A stretch of 35,079 bases of DNA from a bacterium (lineage in GTDB: Bacteria > Electryoneota > B3-LCP), in assembly GCA_018812585.1 (NCBI GenBank), contig JAHJDJ010000162.1, forward strand, positions 1 through 35,079. The letters are read 5' to 3'. The notes under the pieces are model-generated. The model saw only the letters and a program-made list of their open reading frames with translations, was not told the origin of the DNA and ran no database searches. Position numbers and translations under genes: made by a program. The first letter of the stretch is position 1. Each line of letters starts with the position of its first letter. This document shows, piece after piece, positions 20,428-29,443 of this stretch.

Positions 20428-20443
20428 TGTTTCACGTGAAACA
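20428..20443. promoter_or_regulatory. parS centromere site 2
   Basis: Identical second copy TGTTTCACGTGAAACA, 37 bp start-to-start from the first. Confidence 0.93.
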
Positions 20444-20455
20444 ATCGGCAACTTC

Positions 20456-21838
20456 CTACTTTCCGAGACAGAAGCGCGAAAAGATATCCTGTAGGATGTC
20501 ATCATTCGTGATTTCGCCCGTTATTTCCTGCAATTTATGAACCGCTTCATTTAACTCGAAGGCCGCCAATTCAATGCCGCTGCCTTCTTGAAAAATAAAT
20601 TTGGCATTAACAATAAATCCGATTGCCGCTTCAACGGCCTTATGGTGTCGCTCTTTGGTTAAGAGGGCGGTACTTTCAATTATACGATTATCTTCGAATA
20701 TGTCGCTGATAACGTCATCTTTGATGCGATCCAGGCCCAACCGTTTTAAAGCTGAAACCGCAATAAAATCGAATGTCGACAGAATAGACTCATCTACAAG
20801 ATCGACCTTGTTTATCACAATCATACATTTTGCAGTGATCCAGGACGGCTTCTCCGCTTTCTCTGCATCAACAGCATCCACCACCCACAATACTAAATCC
20901 GCTGTTTCTGTTAGCCGCTTCGAACGATCTACAGCCTGCTGGTCAACTCCCGAATATTCCTCGTCTATTCCGGCGCTATCAACCAATCGAACGGTCCATC
21001 CACCCCATTCCACCATAGCCTCTACAGCATCCCTGGTTGTGCCGGGGACATCATGCGTGATCGCCTTATCCTCCCCTATTAAAGCGTTAAAGAGCGTTGA
21101 TTTTCCCACATTAGGTGGTCCACCGATAACAATCACAGCTCCTTCCATGGCCAGCCGCCCGCGCTGATAACTTTTCAAAAGATCTTCAAGGAGTTCGAAT
21201 ATATCTTCTAAGTCACCCATTATTTTGGTGTTATCCAAAAGCGGAAGTTCTTGATCCGTAAAATCAATATCCAACTCGATAAGGCCTAAAACAGAAATAA
21301 TCCGATCTCGTATTTGGTGAATTCGTTCTGACAGGTTTCCCTGCTTCTGTAAAAGAGCGGCTCGATGCGATGCCTTACCGCTGGCTGAAATCAGATCACT
21401 CACTGCTTCCGCCTGGGTCAGATCCAGCCTGCCATTTAAGAAAGCCCGCAGAGTAAATTCGCCGGGTTCAGCCAGGCGGGCGCCCACCCGACAACAGAGA
21501 TCGATCACCTGGGAAATAATGAAGGGACTGCCATGAAGAAATATCTCTACAACGTTTTCTCCGGTATAGCTGTGAGGTTCACTGAATTTCACAACCATCG
21601 CCTGGTCGACGATTACCCCATCTTTGTCGAGGATATCGACCAGTTGCATCTGCTTGTCTTTGAGAGCATTAAGTTTCTCTTTTTTCCTGACAATATTTGC
21701 CAATACTGAAAATGCCTCAGTTCCAGATACTCGAACAATCCCAATAGCGCCGATACCGGGAGCTGTCGCACGGGCGACAATGGTGTCCTTCTTGGTTTCA
21801 ACTGGTGTTTGAATCTTCTCACCCATAATTCTGCTCAT
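20456..21838 (-). CDS. mnmE: tRNA modification GTPase MnmE
   Basis: DTIVARATAPGIGAIGIVRVSG; GPPNVGKSTLFNALIG; DVPGTTRDAVEA; C-terminal DILQDIFSRFCLGK. Start moved from 21880 because a terminator overlaps the longer ORF start. Confidence 0.96.
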   Translation of the reverse strand: MSRIMGEKIQTPVETKKDTIVARATAPGIGAIGIVRVSGTEAFSVLANIVRKKEKLNALKDKQMQLVDILDKDGVIVDQAMVVKFSEPHSYTGENVVEIFLHGSPFIISQVIDLCCRVGARLAEPGEFTLRAFLNGRLDLTQAEAVSDLISASGKASHRAALLQKQGNLSERIHQIRDRIISVLGLIELDIDFTDQELPLLDNTKIMGDLEDIFELLEDLLKSYQRGRLAMEGAVIVIGGPPNVGKSTLFNALIGEDKAITHDVPGTTRDAVEAMVEWGGWTVRLVDSAGIDEEYSGVDQQAVDRSKRLTETADLVLWVVDAVDAEKAEKPSWITAKCMIVINKVDLVDESILSTFDFIAVSALKRLGLDRIKDDVISDIFEDNRIIESTALLTKERHHKAVEAAIGFIVNAKFIFQEGSGIELAAFELNEAVHKLQEITGEITNDDILQDIFSRFCLGK

Positions 21839-21851
21839 AGAGCCTTGGATT

Positions 21852-21876
21852 AAAAAAACCCGCAGCAGGCGGGTTT
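21852..21876 (-). terminator. Intrinsic terminator after yidC
   Basis: Minus strand AAACCCGC-CTGCT-GCGGGTTT followed by T-tract. Confidence 0.8.
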
Positions 21877-21906
21877 CCAAGTCATTTGACAGGCTGAAGC
21901 TGCGCC

Positions 21907-23634
21907 TTAGCTTTTCCGTACAACAGGCTTTGCGACTTGTTGCTTTAAGTACGTTTGCTGGAGGTACGTAAGCAAGTTAAAGAGTGTATAGTAAAGCGTC
22001 AAACCTGAAGGGAAGTTGTTAAATATCATAACCATAAAGAATGGCATCATGTACATCGTCGGCTTCTGCTTGGGGTCAGTAATCATGACCTTACTCATTA
22101 AAAATTGAGTGATCCCCATAAAAATCGGGAGTAGCGCGACATGGGCTCCGTAAAGAGGTATACTGAATGGCAGATCGAAGATGATGTCCGGCTTCGAAAG
22201 GTCTGTTATCCAGAAAATAAATGGTTCACCTCGCAACTGTATCGTAGCCCTGAAAATTATGAATAGCGAATACAGCAGCGGCATCTGCAGCAGCGTCGGC
22301 CAGCAGCTACTGAAGGGATTGACCCCCTCTTCCTTATAGAGCTGCATCACGGCCTTGTTCAGCTTCTCTGGCTGTCCCTTATATTTCTCCTGTATCTCCT
22401 TCATCATCGGCTGCACCGCCGACATACGGCTCATAGCACGGGTCGATTTATGAGTCAATGGCCAGACGAGAATCTTCACGAACACCGAGAAGATGATCAG
22501 GACAAAACCATAATTGGGGATAAAGCCGTGTAGAAACTTCAAAGACCAAAGTACCCCCTTGCTGAATGGCTCAATAATCGGCCATCCCCAGCTCATCATT
22601 TCTTCAAGATTGGGGTGAATTTCTTTAAGCCGACTCTGATCCAACGGACCGCAATAGACCTCGAACTGGGCCGGCTCAACGTCTGTTTTACCGTCCATTT
22701 TCAACGCCATACCGTAGACTTTTGGACGATTCTTGCCAGTCTTCGGCTGCGCCAATATTTTGAATTCTACACCCCGTCCCATACTGGATCGCGGCAGAAT
22801 AACCGCAGCGAAATATTTATTTCGCTGCGCTACCCATTCTGTAATCCCGCTGGCTTGCCCCTCTACGGTGCGATCACCTTTACCTTTGAAAGTTTCTAAC
22901 TCATCACCCATATAGGCGTAAGCCTGGGCGTATTGTATGTCCTGAATCGAGTCCGGCTCTGTAATTTCCAGCCCTGACCCCCAGACAACATCGTAGAACG
23001 AATCTATGCCGCTAAATCCGGCCGTCTTTAATTGCAGCTCAAACGGATAATGATCAGCGTTAAACGTGTAGGTTTTGCGAATGACACCGCCTCTTTCATT
23101 CCGAGCTTCAAATAACAACGAACCCGTTTGCCCTTCGTGCAGGGAAATCCGCTTCTTGTTCGGCTGGAATCGAAGACCCTGGGTGTCGAATTTTCGACCA
23201 TTATTATAAAGAACAATACTTAGAATATCCGCAGATTGCTGCCTGATTAACTGAACCAGACCATCGTCTATTCCCTCATACTGCTTCAACCGCATATCCG
23301 TCAGGACAGCGCCCCTTGAAGAGAAAACCAGTTCATAGAGTGGCGTATCGACAATAATGCTTTCAGGGCTGTTCTCAGCAGAGAATCCTAAATCGGCTGC
23401 GACAGGATCATAAGCCTGGTCCCCGCCCCCACCCCACTCCTCTACATGCTCTGGGGTCGCCTCTTCTCCAATTGCTGTTTCTGTTTGCTGTCTCACTGGT
23501 TCACTGACAACTGCAACAGAATCCACTGGGGGCTCCTGTTGTGCCTGTTCAGGTATGACCAGCTTGTAATAATACGGAAGTATAACGATGACCAGAACGA
23601 TCAGGCCAAATGCGATAATTGTTTTACGATCCAT
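21907..23634 (-). CDS. yidC: Membrane protein insertase YidC
   Basis: MDRKTIIAFGLIVLVI N-terminus, large periplasmic domain; PLTHKSTRAMSRMSAVQPMMKEIQEKYKGQPEKLNKAVMQLYKEEGVNP. Confidence 0.97.
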   Translation of the reverse strand: MDRKTIIAFGLIVLVIVILPYYYKLVIPEQAQQEPPVDSVAVVSEPVRQQTETAIGEEATPEHVEEWGGGGDQAYDPVAADLGFSAENSPESIIVDTPLYELVFSSRGAVLTDMRLKQYEGIDDGLVQLIRQQSADILSIVLYNNGRKFDTQGLRFQPNKKRISLHEGQTGSLLFEARNERGGVIRKTYTFNADHYPFELQLKTAGFSGIDSFYDVVWGSGLEITEPDSIQDIQYAQAYAYMGDELETFKGKGDRTVEGQASGITEWVAQRNKYFAAVILPRSSMGRGVEFKILAQPKTGKNRPKVYGMALKMDGKTDVEPAQFEVYCGPLDQSRLKEIHPNLEEMMSWGWPIIEPFSKGVLWSLKFLHGFIPNYGFVLIIFSVFVKILVWPLTHKSTRAMSRMSAVQPMMKEIQEKYKGQPEKLNKAVMQLYKEEGVNPFSSCWPTLLQMPLLYSLFIIFRATIQLRGEPFIFWITDLSKPDIIFDLPFSIPLYGAHVALLPIFMGITQFLMSKVMITDPKQKPTMYMMPFFMVMIFNNFPSGLTLYYTLFNLLTYLQQTYLKQQVAKPVVRKS

Positions 23635-23637
23635 AAT

Positions 23638-23850
23638 TTAAGGCTCGTCAACTCCCCCGGGGTTAAACGGATTACATCGGACTAAACGCCACATTGCCTT
23701 GGCGCTCCCTGTCAAGGCGCCGTATTTCAGAATGGCTTGCCTGGCGTAAGTGGAACAACTCGGATAAAACCGGCATTCCCCGCCCAAACTCACTCCAAGC
23801 GACGCGCGGTAAAGATCAAGGATCAACATCAAAACCCTGGATGGCAGCAC
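23638..23850 (-). CDS. yidD: Membrane protein insertion efficiency factor YidD
   Basis: [34 protein letters not shown]…RLVRCNPFNPGG. True start is probably internal to the longer tracked ORF (23850 or 23829), overlapping the rnpA 3' end. Confidence 0.88.
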   Translation of the reverse strand: MLPSRVLMLILDLYRASLGVSLGGECRFYPSCSTYARQAILKYGALTGSAKAMWRLVRCNPFNPGGVDEP

Positions 23851-24165
23851 GGTAAGATCTGACCAGATCTTCTTCAACCTGGTGGAAACTCTCTGCCGGT
23901 CGGTTGAAACTGACAATGACACTTCCCGGCACAGACAACTCCGATCGCTGTCTCCTGAAAACCTCCCGAGCCCATCGCTTGTGCAGATTTCGGACATGTG
24001 CTTTACCAAGTTTCTTACTCACCAAAACAGCGAATTTGAATTCGTTCGCAGGTAAAAAAAAAGCGTCAAAGTAACTGCCCGTACTTTTTTTCCGTTGCGA
24101 AGGACAGCTTTGATTTCCCAGCGACGCTTGATGCGCGCAAGTCTGGAAAATCGTTCATTATTCAT
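23816..24165 (-). CDS. rnpA: Ribonuclease P protein component, split into two frames at an A7 run (24091-24085)
   Basis: Manual translation: ATG 24165 frame gives [27 protein letters not shown]; after a -1 shift the second frame gives [48 protein letters not shown]. Together they read as one RnpA. Position between rpmH and yidD is canonical. Confidence 0.85.
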
Positions 24166-24301
24166 CGGATACGGTCAGTCTTTTTCGACCCTTGCGACGT
24201 CTGGCGCTTAGTATCTTGCGACCATTCTTCGTCGCCATGCGAGACCGAAATCCGTGTTTATTAGCGCGCTTGCGGCGGCTGGGTTGATAAGTTCTTTTCA
24301 T
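24158..24301 (-). CDS. rpmH: 50S ribosomal protein L34 (not in supplied ORF track)
   Basis: Manual translation [47 protein letters not shown]; 8-nt overlap with rnpA start. Confidence 0.97.
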   Translation of the reverse strand: MKRTYQPSRRKRANKHGFRSRMATKNGRKILSARRRKGRKRLTVSDE

Positions 24302-24332
24302 ATTTCAGCTCCTTCTCATTTTCAAACCTTCT

Positions 24333-24361
24333 AATATAATGTAAATGAGCGCCTTATACAA
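24333..24361 (-). promoter_or_regulatory. Sigma70-like promoter of rpmH-rnpA operon
   Basis: Minus strand TTGTAT-N17-TATATT upstream of rpmH. Confidence 0.6.
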
Positions 24362-24538
24362 GACCTTCTCTCTCTTTTATCTATGTTAATAACTATGTTG
24401 ATAAGGAAAAATGTGATGTGCAATCTCTTTCCGTGAACCTTGATTATTTTCCTTGACTTCTACTTGGTTTTTTTCTATATTTTTATGTTTACTACCTTTA
24501 AGTGCGTTTAGCCCTTTACTGTTGATATTTATAAACTT

Positions 24539-25891
24539 ATGCACAACAACTTCCAAGAAATTTGGCAGCGCGCGCTGCAGAAGATCGAAAAGACTATCCC
24601 TCGTGAAAGCTACCTTACCTGGTTTAGCCCACTCAAGCTGCTGAGCGCCGAAAATAGCGAAATTGTAATTGGCGTCCCAAATGGGTTTTTTTTCGAGTTT
24701 CTTGAGTCTCATTACAAGATTCAAATCGAAGAAGCGTTGCGTGATGTCTCTGGCGGGACACTTGCTATAAAGTTCAAAATTCATCAGAGTGAAGAAGAGG
24801 ACGATATTCAAGAAGCTCAACCGCCACAGAGGGCTTTTCAAGCGCCTCGGGAGGGATATGTTGAAAGAACCCACTTAAACCCCCGATATGTCTTCGAAAA
24901 CTTCGTAGAAGGGGATAGTAATTCTTTCGCCAATGCAGCCGCCTTGGCCGTCGCTGAGGCGCCCGGGAAGACACCATTCAACCCGCTTTTTATCTACGGT
25001 CCAACGGGTCTGGGAAAAACTCACTTGCTTCAGGCTGTCGGCAATTTTTCGCTGGCTAACAAGCGAGCCAAGCGGGTGGTCTTCGTGACCAGTGAAATGT
25101 TCATGAACGATTTTGTGTTTTCGATTAAAACCTATAAAACCACCGACTTTTCACGGTTCTACCGCAATGTTGATATGCTCCTCCTGGATGACGTCCAATT
25201 CTTTCAGGGTAAAGAACGAACACAGCAGGAGTTCTTTCACACCTTTAATTCACTTCATCAAGTCGGTAAACAGATTGTGCTGACTTCAGATCGCCCGCCT
25301 AAAGAATTGGGTGATTTTGATAAGCGCTTGATCAGCCGTATCGGTCAGGGTTTGGTCACCGATATCGTTCCACCTGATTTTGAAACCAGGCTGGCTATTA
25401 TCCAAAAACGCGCCGAACGTGAGGGTATCTTTCTTCCCGAGGAAATTGCTGAGTATATTTCCCAGTCAATTCGAGATAATATCCGAGATCTGGAAGGCGC
25501 ACTCATCAAACTTATCGCCTACTGTTCAATTTCCAATGCTGATTTAACCTTACCGGTTGCCAGGGAAGTTCTGAAGGATATGATCGAAACATCGACTATG
25601 TCGCTCAGTATCGAAAATATCCAGCAGAAAGTAGCGGGTTTTTACCACGTTCCGGTGGATCTTCTGATTGCCAGAAACCGTAAAAAGGAAGTCGCGTTAG
25701 CCCGGCAGGTTGCCATGTATTTCTGTTTTGAGCTGACGAACTCAACCCTGAAAAGCATCGGGGTCCACTTCGGCAATCGCGACCATTCAACCGTGATTCA
25801 CGCTAAGAAGTTGATAACTCAAAAATTAGAAGAAGATCCTGCCTTCGACGCAGAGATCAGTTCTATCCGTAATCTGTTGCTTTCTAAATAA
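24539..25891 (+). CDS. dnaA: Chromosomal replication initiator DnaA
   Basis: GPTGLGKTHLLQAVGN; LLLDDVQFFQGKERTQQEFFHTFN; C-terminal FGNRDHSTVIHA. Confidence 0.98.
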   Translation: MHNNFQEIWQRALQKIEKTIPRESYLTWFSPLKLLSAENSEIVIGVPNGFFFEFLESHYKIQIEEALRDVSGGTLAIKFKIHQSEEEDDIQEAQPPQRAFQAPREGYVERTHLNPRYVFENFVEGDSNSFANAAALAVAEAPGKTPFNPLFIYGPTGLGKTHLLQAVGNFSLANKRAKRVVFVTSEMFMNDFVFSIKTYKTTDFSRFYRNVDMLLLDDVQFFQGKERTQQEFFHTFNSLHQVGKQIVLTSDRPPKELGDFDKRLISRIGQGLVTDIVPPDFETRLAIIQKRAEREGIFLPEEIAEYISQSIRDNIRDLEGALIKLIAYCSISNADLTLPVAREVLKDMIETSTMSLSIENIQQKVAGFYHVPVDLLIARNRKKEVALARQVAMYFCFELTNSTLKSIGVHFGNRDHSTVIHAKKLITQKLEEDPAFDAEISSIRNLLLSK

Positions 25892-26170
25892 GTCTTGGTA
25901 ACTTGTTAATAAGTGATTGATAAGTGATATGTTTTCCACACTTACTAAGATGTTTTTCTTTTTGCCTTCTCGCTCTTTGGGCTTTATGCACTCTTATCAA
26001 CACGAGCTGAAGAACTATCAACTCTTTTGTCAACATCGCCCGTATGTATAAGGAATTAGGTTTAGGTCTCTTTTTCACAAATTAACACTGCCTACTACTA
26101 GTTCTATATTCTTTAAATATAAATAGTAATAATAGAAATAAAAACGTTAAGCCAGCTTTTTCATCAGGAG
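25892..26170. other. Putative oriC (dnaA-dnaN intergenic)
   Basis: DnaA-box-like TGTTAATAA (25904), TTTTCCACA (25932), TTATCAACA (25994), TTGTCAACA (26027), then CTACTACTAGTTCTA (26092) and an AT-rich tract 26101-26155; coding-strand switch nearby. Confidence 0.7.
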
Positions 26171-26176
26171 TTGAGC

Positions 26177-27289
26177 ATGAAATTCAAGGTTGCCCAGGAG
26201 CCCTTTCTTCAGGGTGTAGCAAAGGTTTCAGGTGTCGTTCCTTCTCGTACCCCTTTAACGTTTCTCTATAATATACACGCAGAGTTAAAGGGTAATACGC
26301 TTACGTTGACGGCATCAGATGGTGATGTTTTTCTAATCACCAGTATCGAAGTAGAAGGACAGAAAGATGGTTCGGTTTTGGTGCCAGCCAGACCTCTTCA
26401 GGACCTTCTGAAAGAACTGCCGGGAGCAGAAATCGAGTTGGAAATTTCACCCGAGCAACACCTGTTGTTAAGCACCGCCAAGGGTCAATTTACAATTCCA
26501 GGTGAAGACTCGTCTCGATATCCATCAGCTCCACAGGAAAAGCCGGATAATAAGATTCAGTTCAGCGCAGATGATCTGAAGAAGATTCTGGACCAGACCA
26601 CGTTTGCGGTTTCGCACGATGAATTGCGTCCAGCGCTTACGGGTTTATTACTGCAATTTACCGAAGATGAACTGCGCTCGGTCGCTACAGACGGTCATCG
26701 CCTGGTAAAACTGGTCAAGAACAAACCGGCCGATGGCGGTGAGGCCATCGAAGTAATCGTGCCGTTGCGCACCTTAAATCTTTTGCAGCGAAACCTGGAA
26801 TATTCTAAGAGCGTAGAAGTCTTTCTGGCTACCAATCGTGTTGTTTTTACCACGGAAGATTTGACCATTACCAGCAAAGTCGTTGAAGGAAAATTCCCGG
26901 CCTACGACGCGGTAATACCAAAAGAAAATCCCAATCTGCTGTCCTTTGACATCGTTCCTTTTATGGCGGCCGTGAGGCGTGTTTCGATTTTCGCTAACCA
27001 GATTAACCGTCTGGTCGTCATTTCGCTGTCTCCGGAAGAAATTAAAGTATCCGCAGAAGATCCGGATAGCGGCCGCAAAGGTCAGGAATCCGTTGAAGGA
27101 ATCTATGACGGCGATCCTATCGATATTGGATACAACGCCCAGTACTTGTTAGAAGCCTTGCGTCACATGCCCGGAGGTAAAGCGCAGATTAAACTGGGCT
27201 CAGCGACATCAGCAGGTGTTATGACTCCCGAAAAACAGGACCAGGGCACCGATCTGCTGATGCTGCTGATGCCGATTCGCCTGCAATAG
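26177..27289 (+). CDS. dnaN: DNA polymerase III subunit beta
   Basis: MKFKVAQEPFLQGVAKVSGVVPSRTPLTFLYNI; …LQFTEDELRSVATDGHRLVK; C-terminal LLMLLMPIRLQ. ATG 26177 preceded by AGGAG. Confidence 0.97.
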   Translation: MKFKVAQEPFLQGVAKVSGVVPSRTPLTFLYNIHAELKGNTLTLTASDGDVFLITSIEVEGQKDGSVLVPARPLQDLLKELPGAEIELEISPEQHLLLSTAKGQFTIPGEDSSRYPSAPQEKPDNKIQFSADDLKKILDQTTFAVSHDELRPALTGLLLQFTEDELRSVATDGHRLVKLVKNKPADGGEAIEVIVPLRTLNLLQRNLEYSKSVEVFLATNRVVFTTEDLTITSKVVEGKFPAYDAVIPKENPNLLSFDIVPFMAAVRRVSIFANQINRLVVISLSPEEIKVSAEDPDSGRKGQESVEGIYDGDPIDIGYNAQYLLEALRHMPGGKAQIKLGSATSAGVMTPEKQDQGTDLLMLLMPIRLQ

Positions 27290-27352
27290 AATACTTTGCT
27301 GATAAAGTAATCTAAGAGGAGCGTTCAAACACGATTTCATCGTTAAGGCAGA

Positions 27353-27670
27353 ATGAGAAAACGGGAAAAGCGGCACTTAAACCGCCCCTTTCCCTACGTG
27401 ACCCTTTCCACAGCCCTCGGCAAAGCGATAAAAGCCCCCAAAATACAGCATGGCTTGAATGCTGTCGAGATCGCCCGGGAATGGGAGGCGTTGGTTGGAG
27501 CGAAAGTTTCGGCACATGTTCAGCCAGTATCGCTGGACAAGGGGATACTTACCCTGAAAACTGACTCGTCCGTCTGGCGCCAGCAAATGCTATTTATGAA
27601 AACTGAGCTCCTGGACCGAATTTCCGCACAATTTAATCATCTGCAGGTCCGGGATCTTCGCGTTATTTAG
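27353..27670 (+). CDS. dciA: DUF721/DciA-family protein (predicted helicase loader)
   Basis: 105 aa; …EIAREWEALVGAKVSAHVQPVSLDKGILTLKTDSSVWRQQMLFMKTELLDRI, typical DUF721; located downstream of dnaN. Confidence 0.85.
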   Translation: MRKREKRHLNRPFPYVTLSTALGKAIKAPKIQHGLNAVEIAREWEALVGAKVSAHVQPVSLDKGILTLKTDSSVWRQQMLFMKTELLDRISAQFNHLQVRDLRVI

Positions 27671-27737
27671 GTTGCTCTCTTGACCTTCCAGTTATTCAAG
27701 AACATGAGACCAACAAACATCAAGGACACCCCAAAAA

Positions 27738-28520
27738 ATGAGTACTATCAACCAGGAACTACTTGGAAAATTGCAGGAGGAAATTGGGACCGGAAAAACG
27801 CAGGTGTACTGGCACATCGCCCGCAAAGTAGAAATGACCGGACTTCCCCGATCCCAGGCAGCCATCGCTTTGGCTATGGAGCTGGGCATTAAAGTCTCAA
27901 GGTATGCCACAGAATATGATCTCGAGATGATCCATAAGGTAGAGCCCGGATTAGGCTCTGTCATCTCCAGCGTGCTGCCAGATAAAGAGGCTTTCGCAAA
28001 ACAGGTCGATGATGCACAGGAATCAAATAACGGCTCTCTGCCGTTCCTGGATAGCAAAATGATCGACAAAGCACACAAAAATGCAGAAATCTGTGCACAG
28101 CTTTTTCTTTTTGAAAATTCGATTCGTCTGACAGTTCATGCCGTTATGGAAAAGAACTATGGTCTCGACTGGTGGTATGATAAGACCCCCCGCGATGTCA
28201 TGTACGAAACCTTCGATCGACGGTCTGGAGAAAACGGCCCCAAATGGCGCGGTCAATTCGGTGCAGAACCGATTTACTATACCGACATCAACGATCTGAA
28301 TACAATCGTTCAGGAGCATCAGGAAGATTTCAGTAAGCTGCTCGGCAAAGAGCTGCATTTCAACGGCTGGATCGATTTGGTCGAACGTATACGCATTGCG
28401 CTGACCACCGCGAACCCCATAACTCTGAAAGAACGCAACAAGTTCATTGAAATGGTCAATGAGTGGGGCACTATTGCCCGCCAGATCTACAACAATCTGG
28501 AAGCCCAGAAGTCTAAATAG
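27738..28520 (+). CDS. Swt1/HEPN-like domain protein
   Basis: 260 aa; LFLFENSIRLTVHAVMEKNYGLDWWYDKTP and VERIRIALTTANPITLKERNKFIEMVNEW resemble Swt1-type HEPN segments. Confidence 0.6.
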   Translation: MSTINQELLGKLQEEIGTGKTQVYWHIARKVEMTGLPRSQAAIALAMELGIKVSRYATEYDLEMIHKVEPGLGSVISSVLPDKEAFAKQVDDAQESNNGSLPFLDSKMIDKAHKNAEICAQLFLFENSIRLTVHAVMEKNYGLDWWYDKTPRDVMYETFDRRSGENGPKWRGQFGAEPIYYTDINDLNTIVQEHQEDFSKLLGKELHFNGWIDLVERIRIALTTANPITLKERNKFIEMVNEWGTIARQIYNNLEAQKSK

Positions 28521-28537
28521 CCAGCTAGAGTGATTGA

Positions 28538-29407
28538 TTGTCCGACACTTCGAAGGGGTATGCCTATGTCGTTGTCAGCGCACTGCTGACCGGCGCAGTT
28601 TTCACCTTTGGTAAAGTTGTTACCGCTGCGCTTACCCCAGAGTTCGTGGTCGCCTGGATCTTTACCGTCGCCGCGGCCATACTGGGTGTATGGACGATCA
28701 CTTCTGGCCGCTGGCGAGAATTCCGTCAGTGCAGCAGACGCGATTGGCTTTACATTCTCCTGTTCAGCGCTTTCTCGGTTGCTGCTATTCATACCACCTG
28801 GTTAGGCATTAAGCATCTTGATCCGACGGTAGCAGCGTTTATCAGCAGGCTGCAGACCGTTGTCGCGATCATCTTGGGAGTGCTTCTTTTAAAAGAACGC
28901 TTCAGATGGCCGGAAGCTGTCGGTGGAGTGGCTGTTCTCGCCGGTGTGATCGTTATCCGAGTATCATTTGACGTTTCAGTTACATTCTGGTTTTGGGTGA
29001 TGGTTCTGTCAGGTGTCCTGTTTGGCATAACCGAGATCTTCGCCAAAAAGGCTGTCAGGTCCCTTTCACCCATCCCTTTGAATTTTTTTCGCAATGCCAT
29101 CATTGCGCTGGTCTTTCTCGTGTATGTTTCGACGACTCAGGGCGGGCTCATGGAGTTTAAAGGGCTCTTCTGGATCGTTATGATCATTGGTATTACCGGA
29201 CCGCTGCTTTCACGGCTCTGCTTCCTTTATGCGCTGAGCTATATAGACGTCTCCAAGGCGGTGCTGGTCAATCAACTGCAACCCTTCTTTGTGGCAGTTA
29301 CAGCTTTCGCTGCAATCGGTATGATCCCTACCCTGCGCGAATGGACGGGAGGAATTCTGATTTTGGTGGGTTGCGCAGTTATGATAGGGGGGAGGCGTAA
29401 ATCCTGA
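28538..29407 (+). CDS. EamA/DMT-family transporter (copy 1)
   Basis: 289 aa, about 10 TM; tandem EamA halves (HLDPTVAAFISRLQTVVAIILGVLLLKERF); TTG start. Confidence 0.9.
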   Translation: MSDTSKGYAYVVVSALLTGAVFTFGKVVTAALTPEFVVAWIFTVAAAILGVWTITSGRWREFRQCSRRDWLYILLFSAFSVAAIHTTWLGIKHLDPTVAAFISRLQTVVAIILGVLLLKERFRWPEAVGGVAVLAGVIVIRVSFDVSVTFWFWVMVLSGVLFGITEIFAKKAVRSLSPIPLNFFRNAIIALVFLVYVSTTQGGLMEFKGLFWIVMIIGITGPLLSRLCFLYALSYIDVSKAVLVNQLQPFFVAVTAFAAIGMIPTLREWTGGILILVGCAVMIGGRRKS

Positions 29408-29443
29408 CAGCGGGAAGTCCTGTTTTTCAAACTCTGCGGGTGG

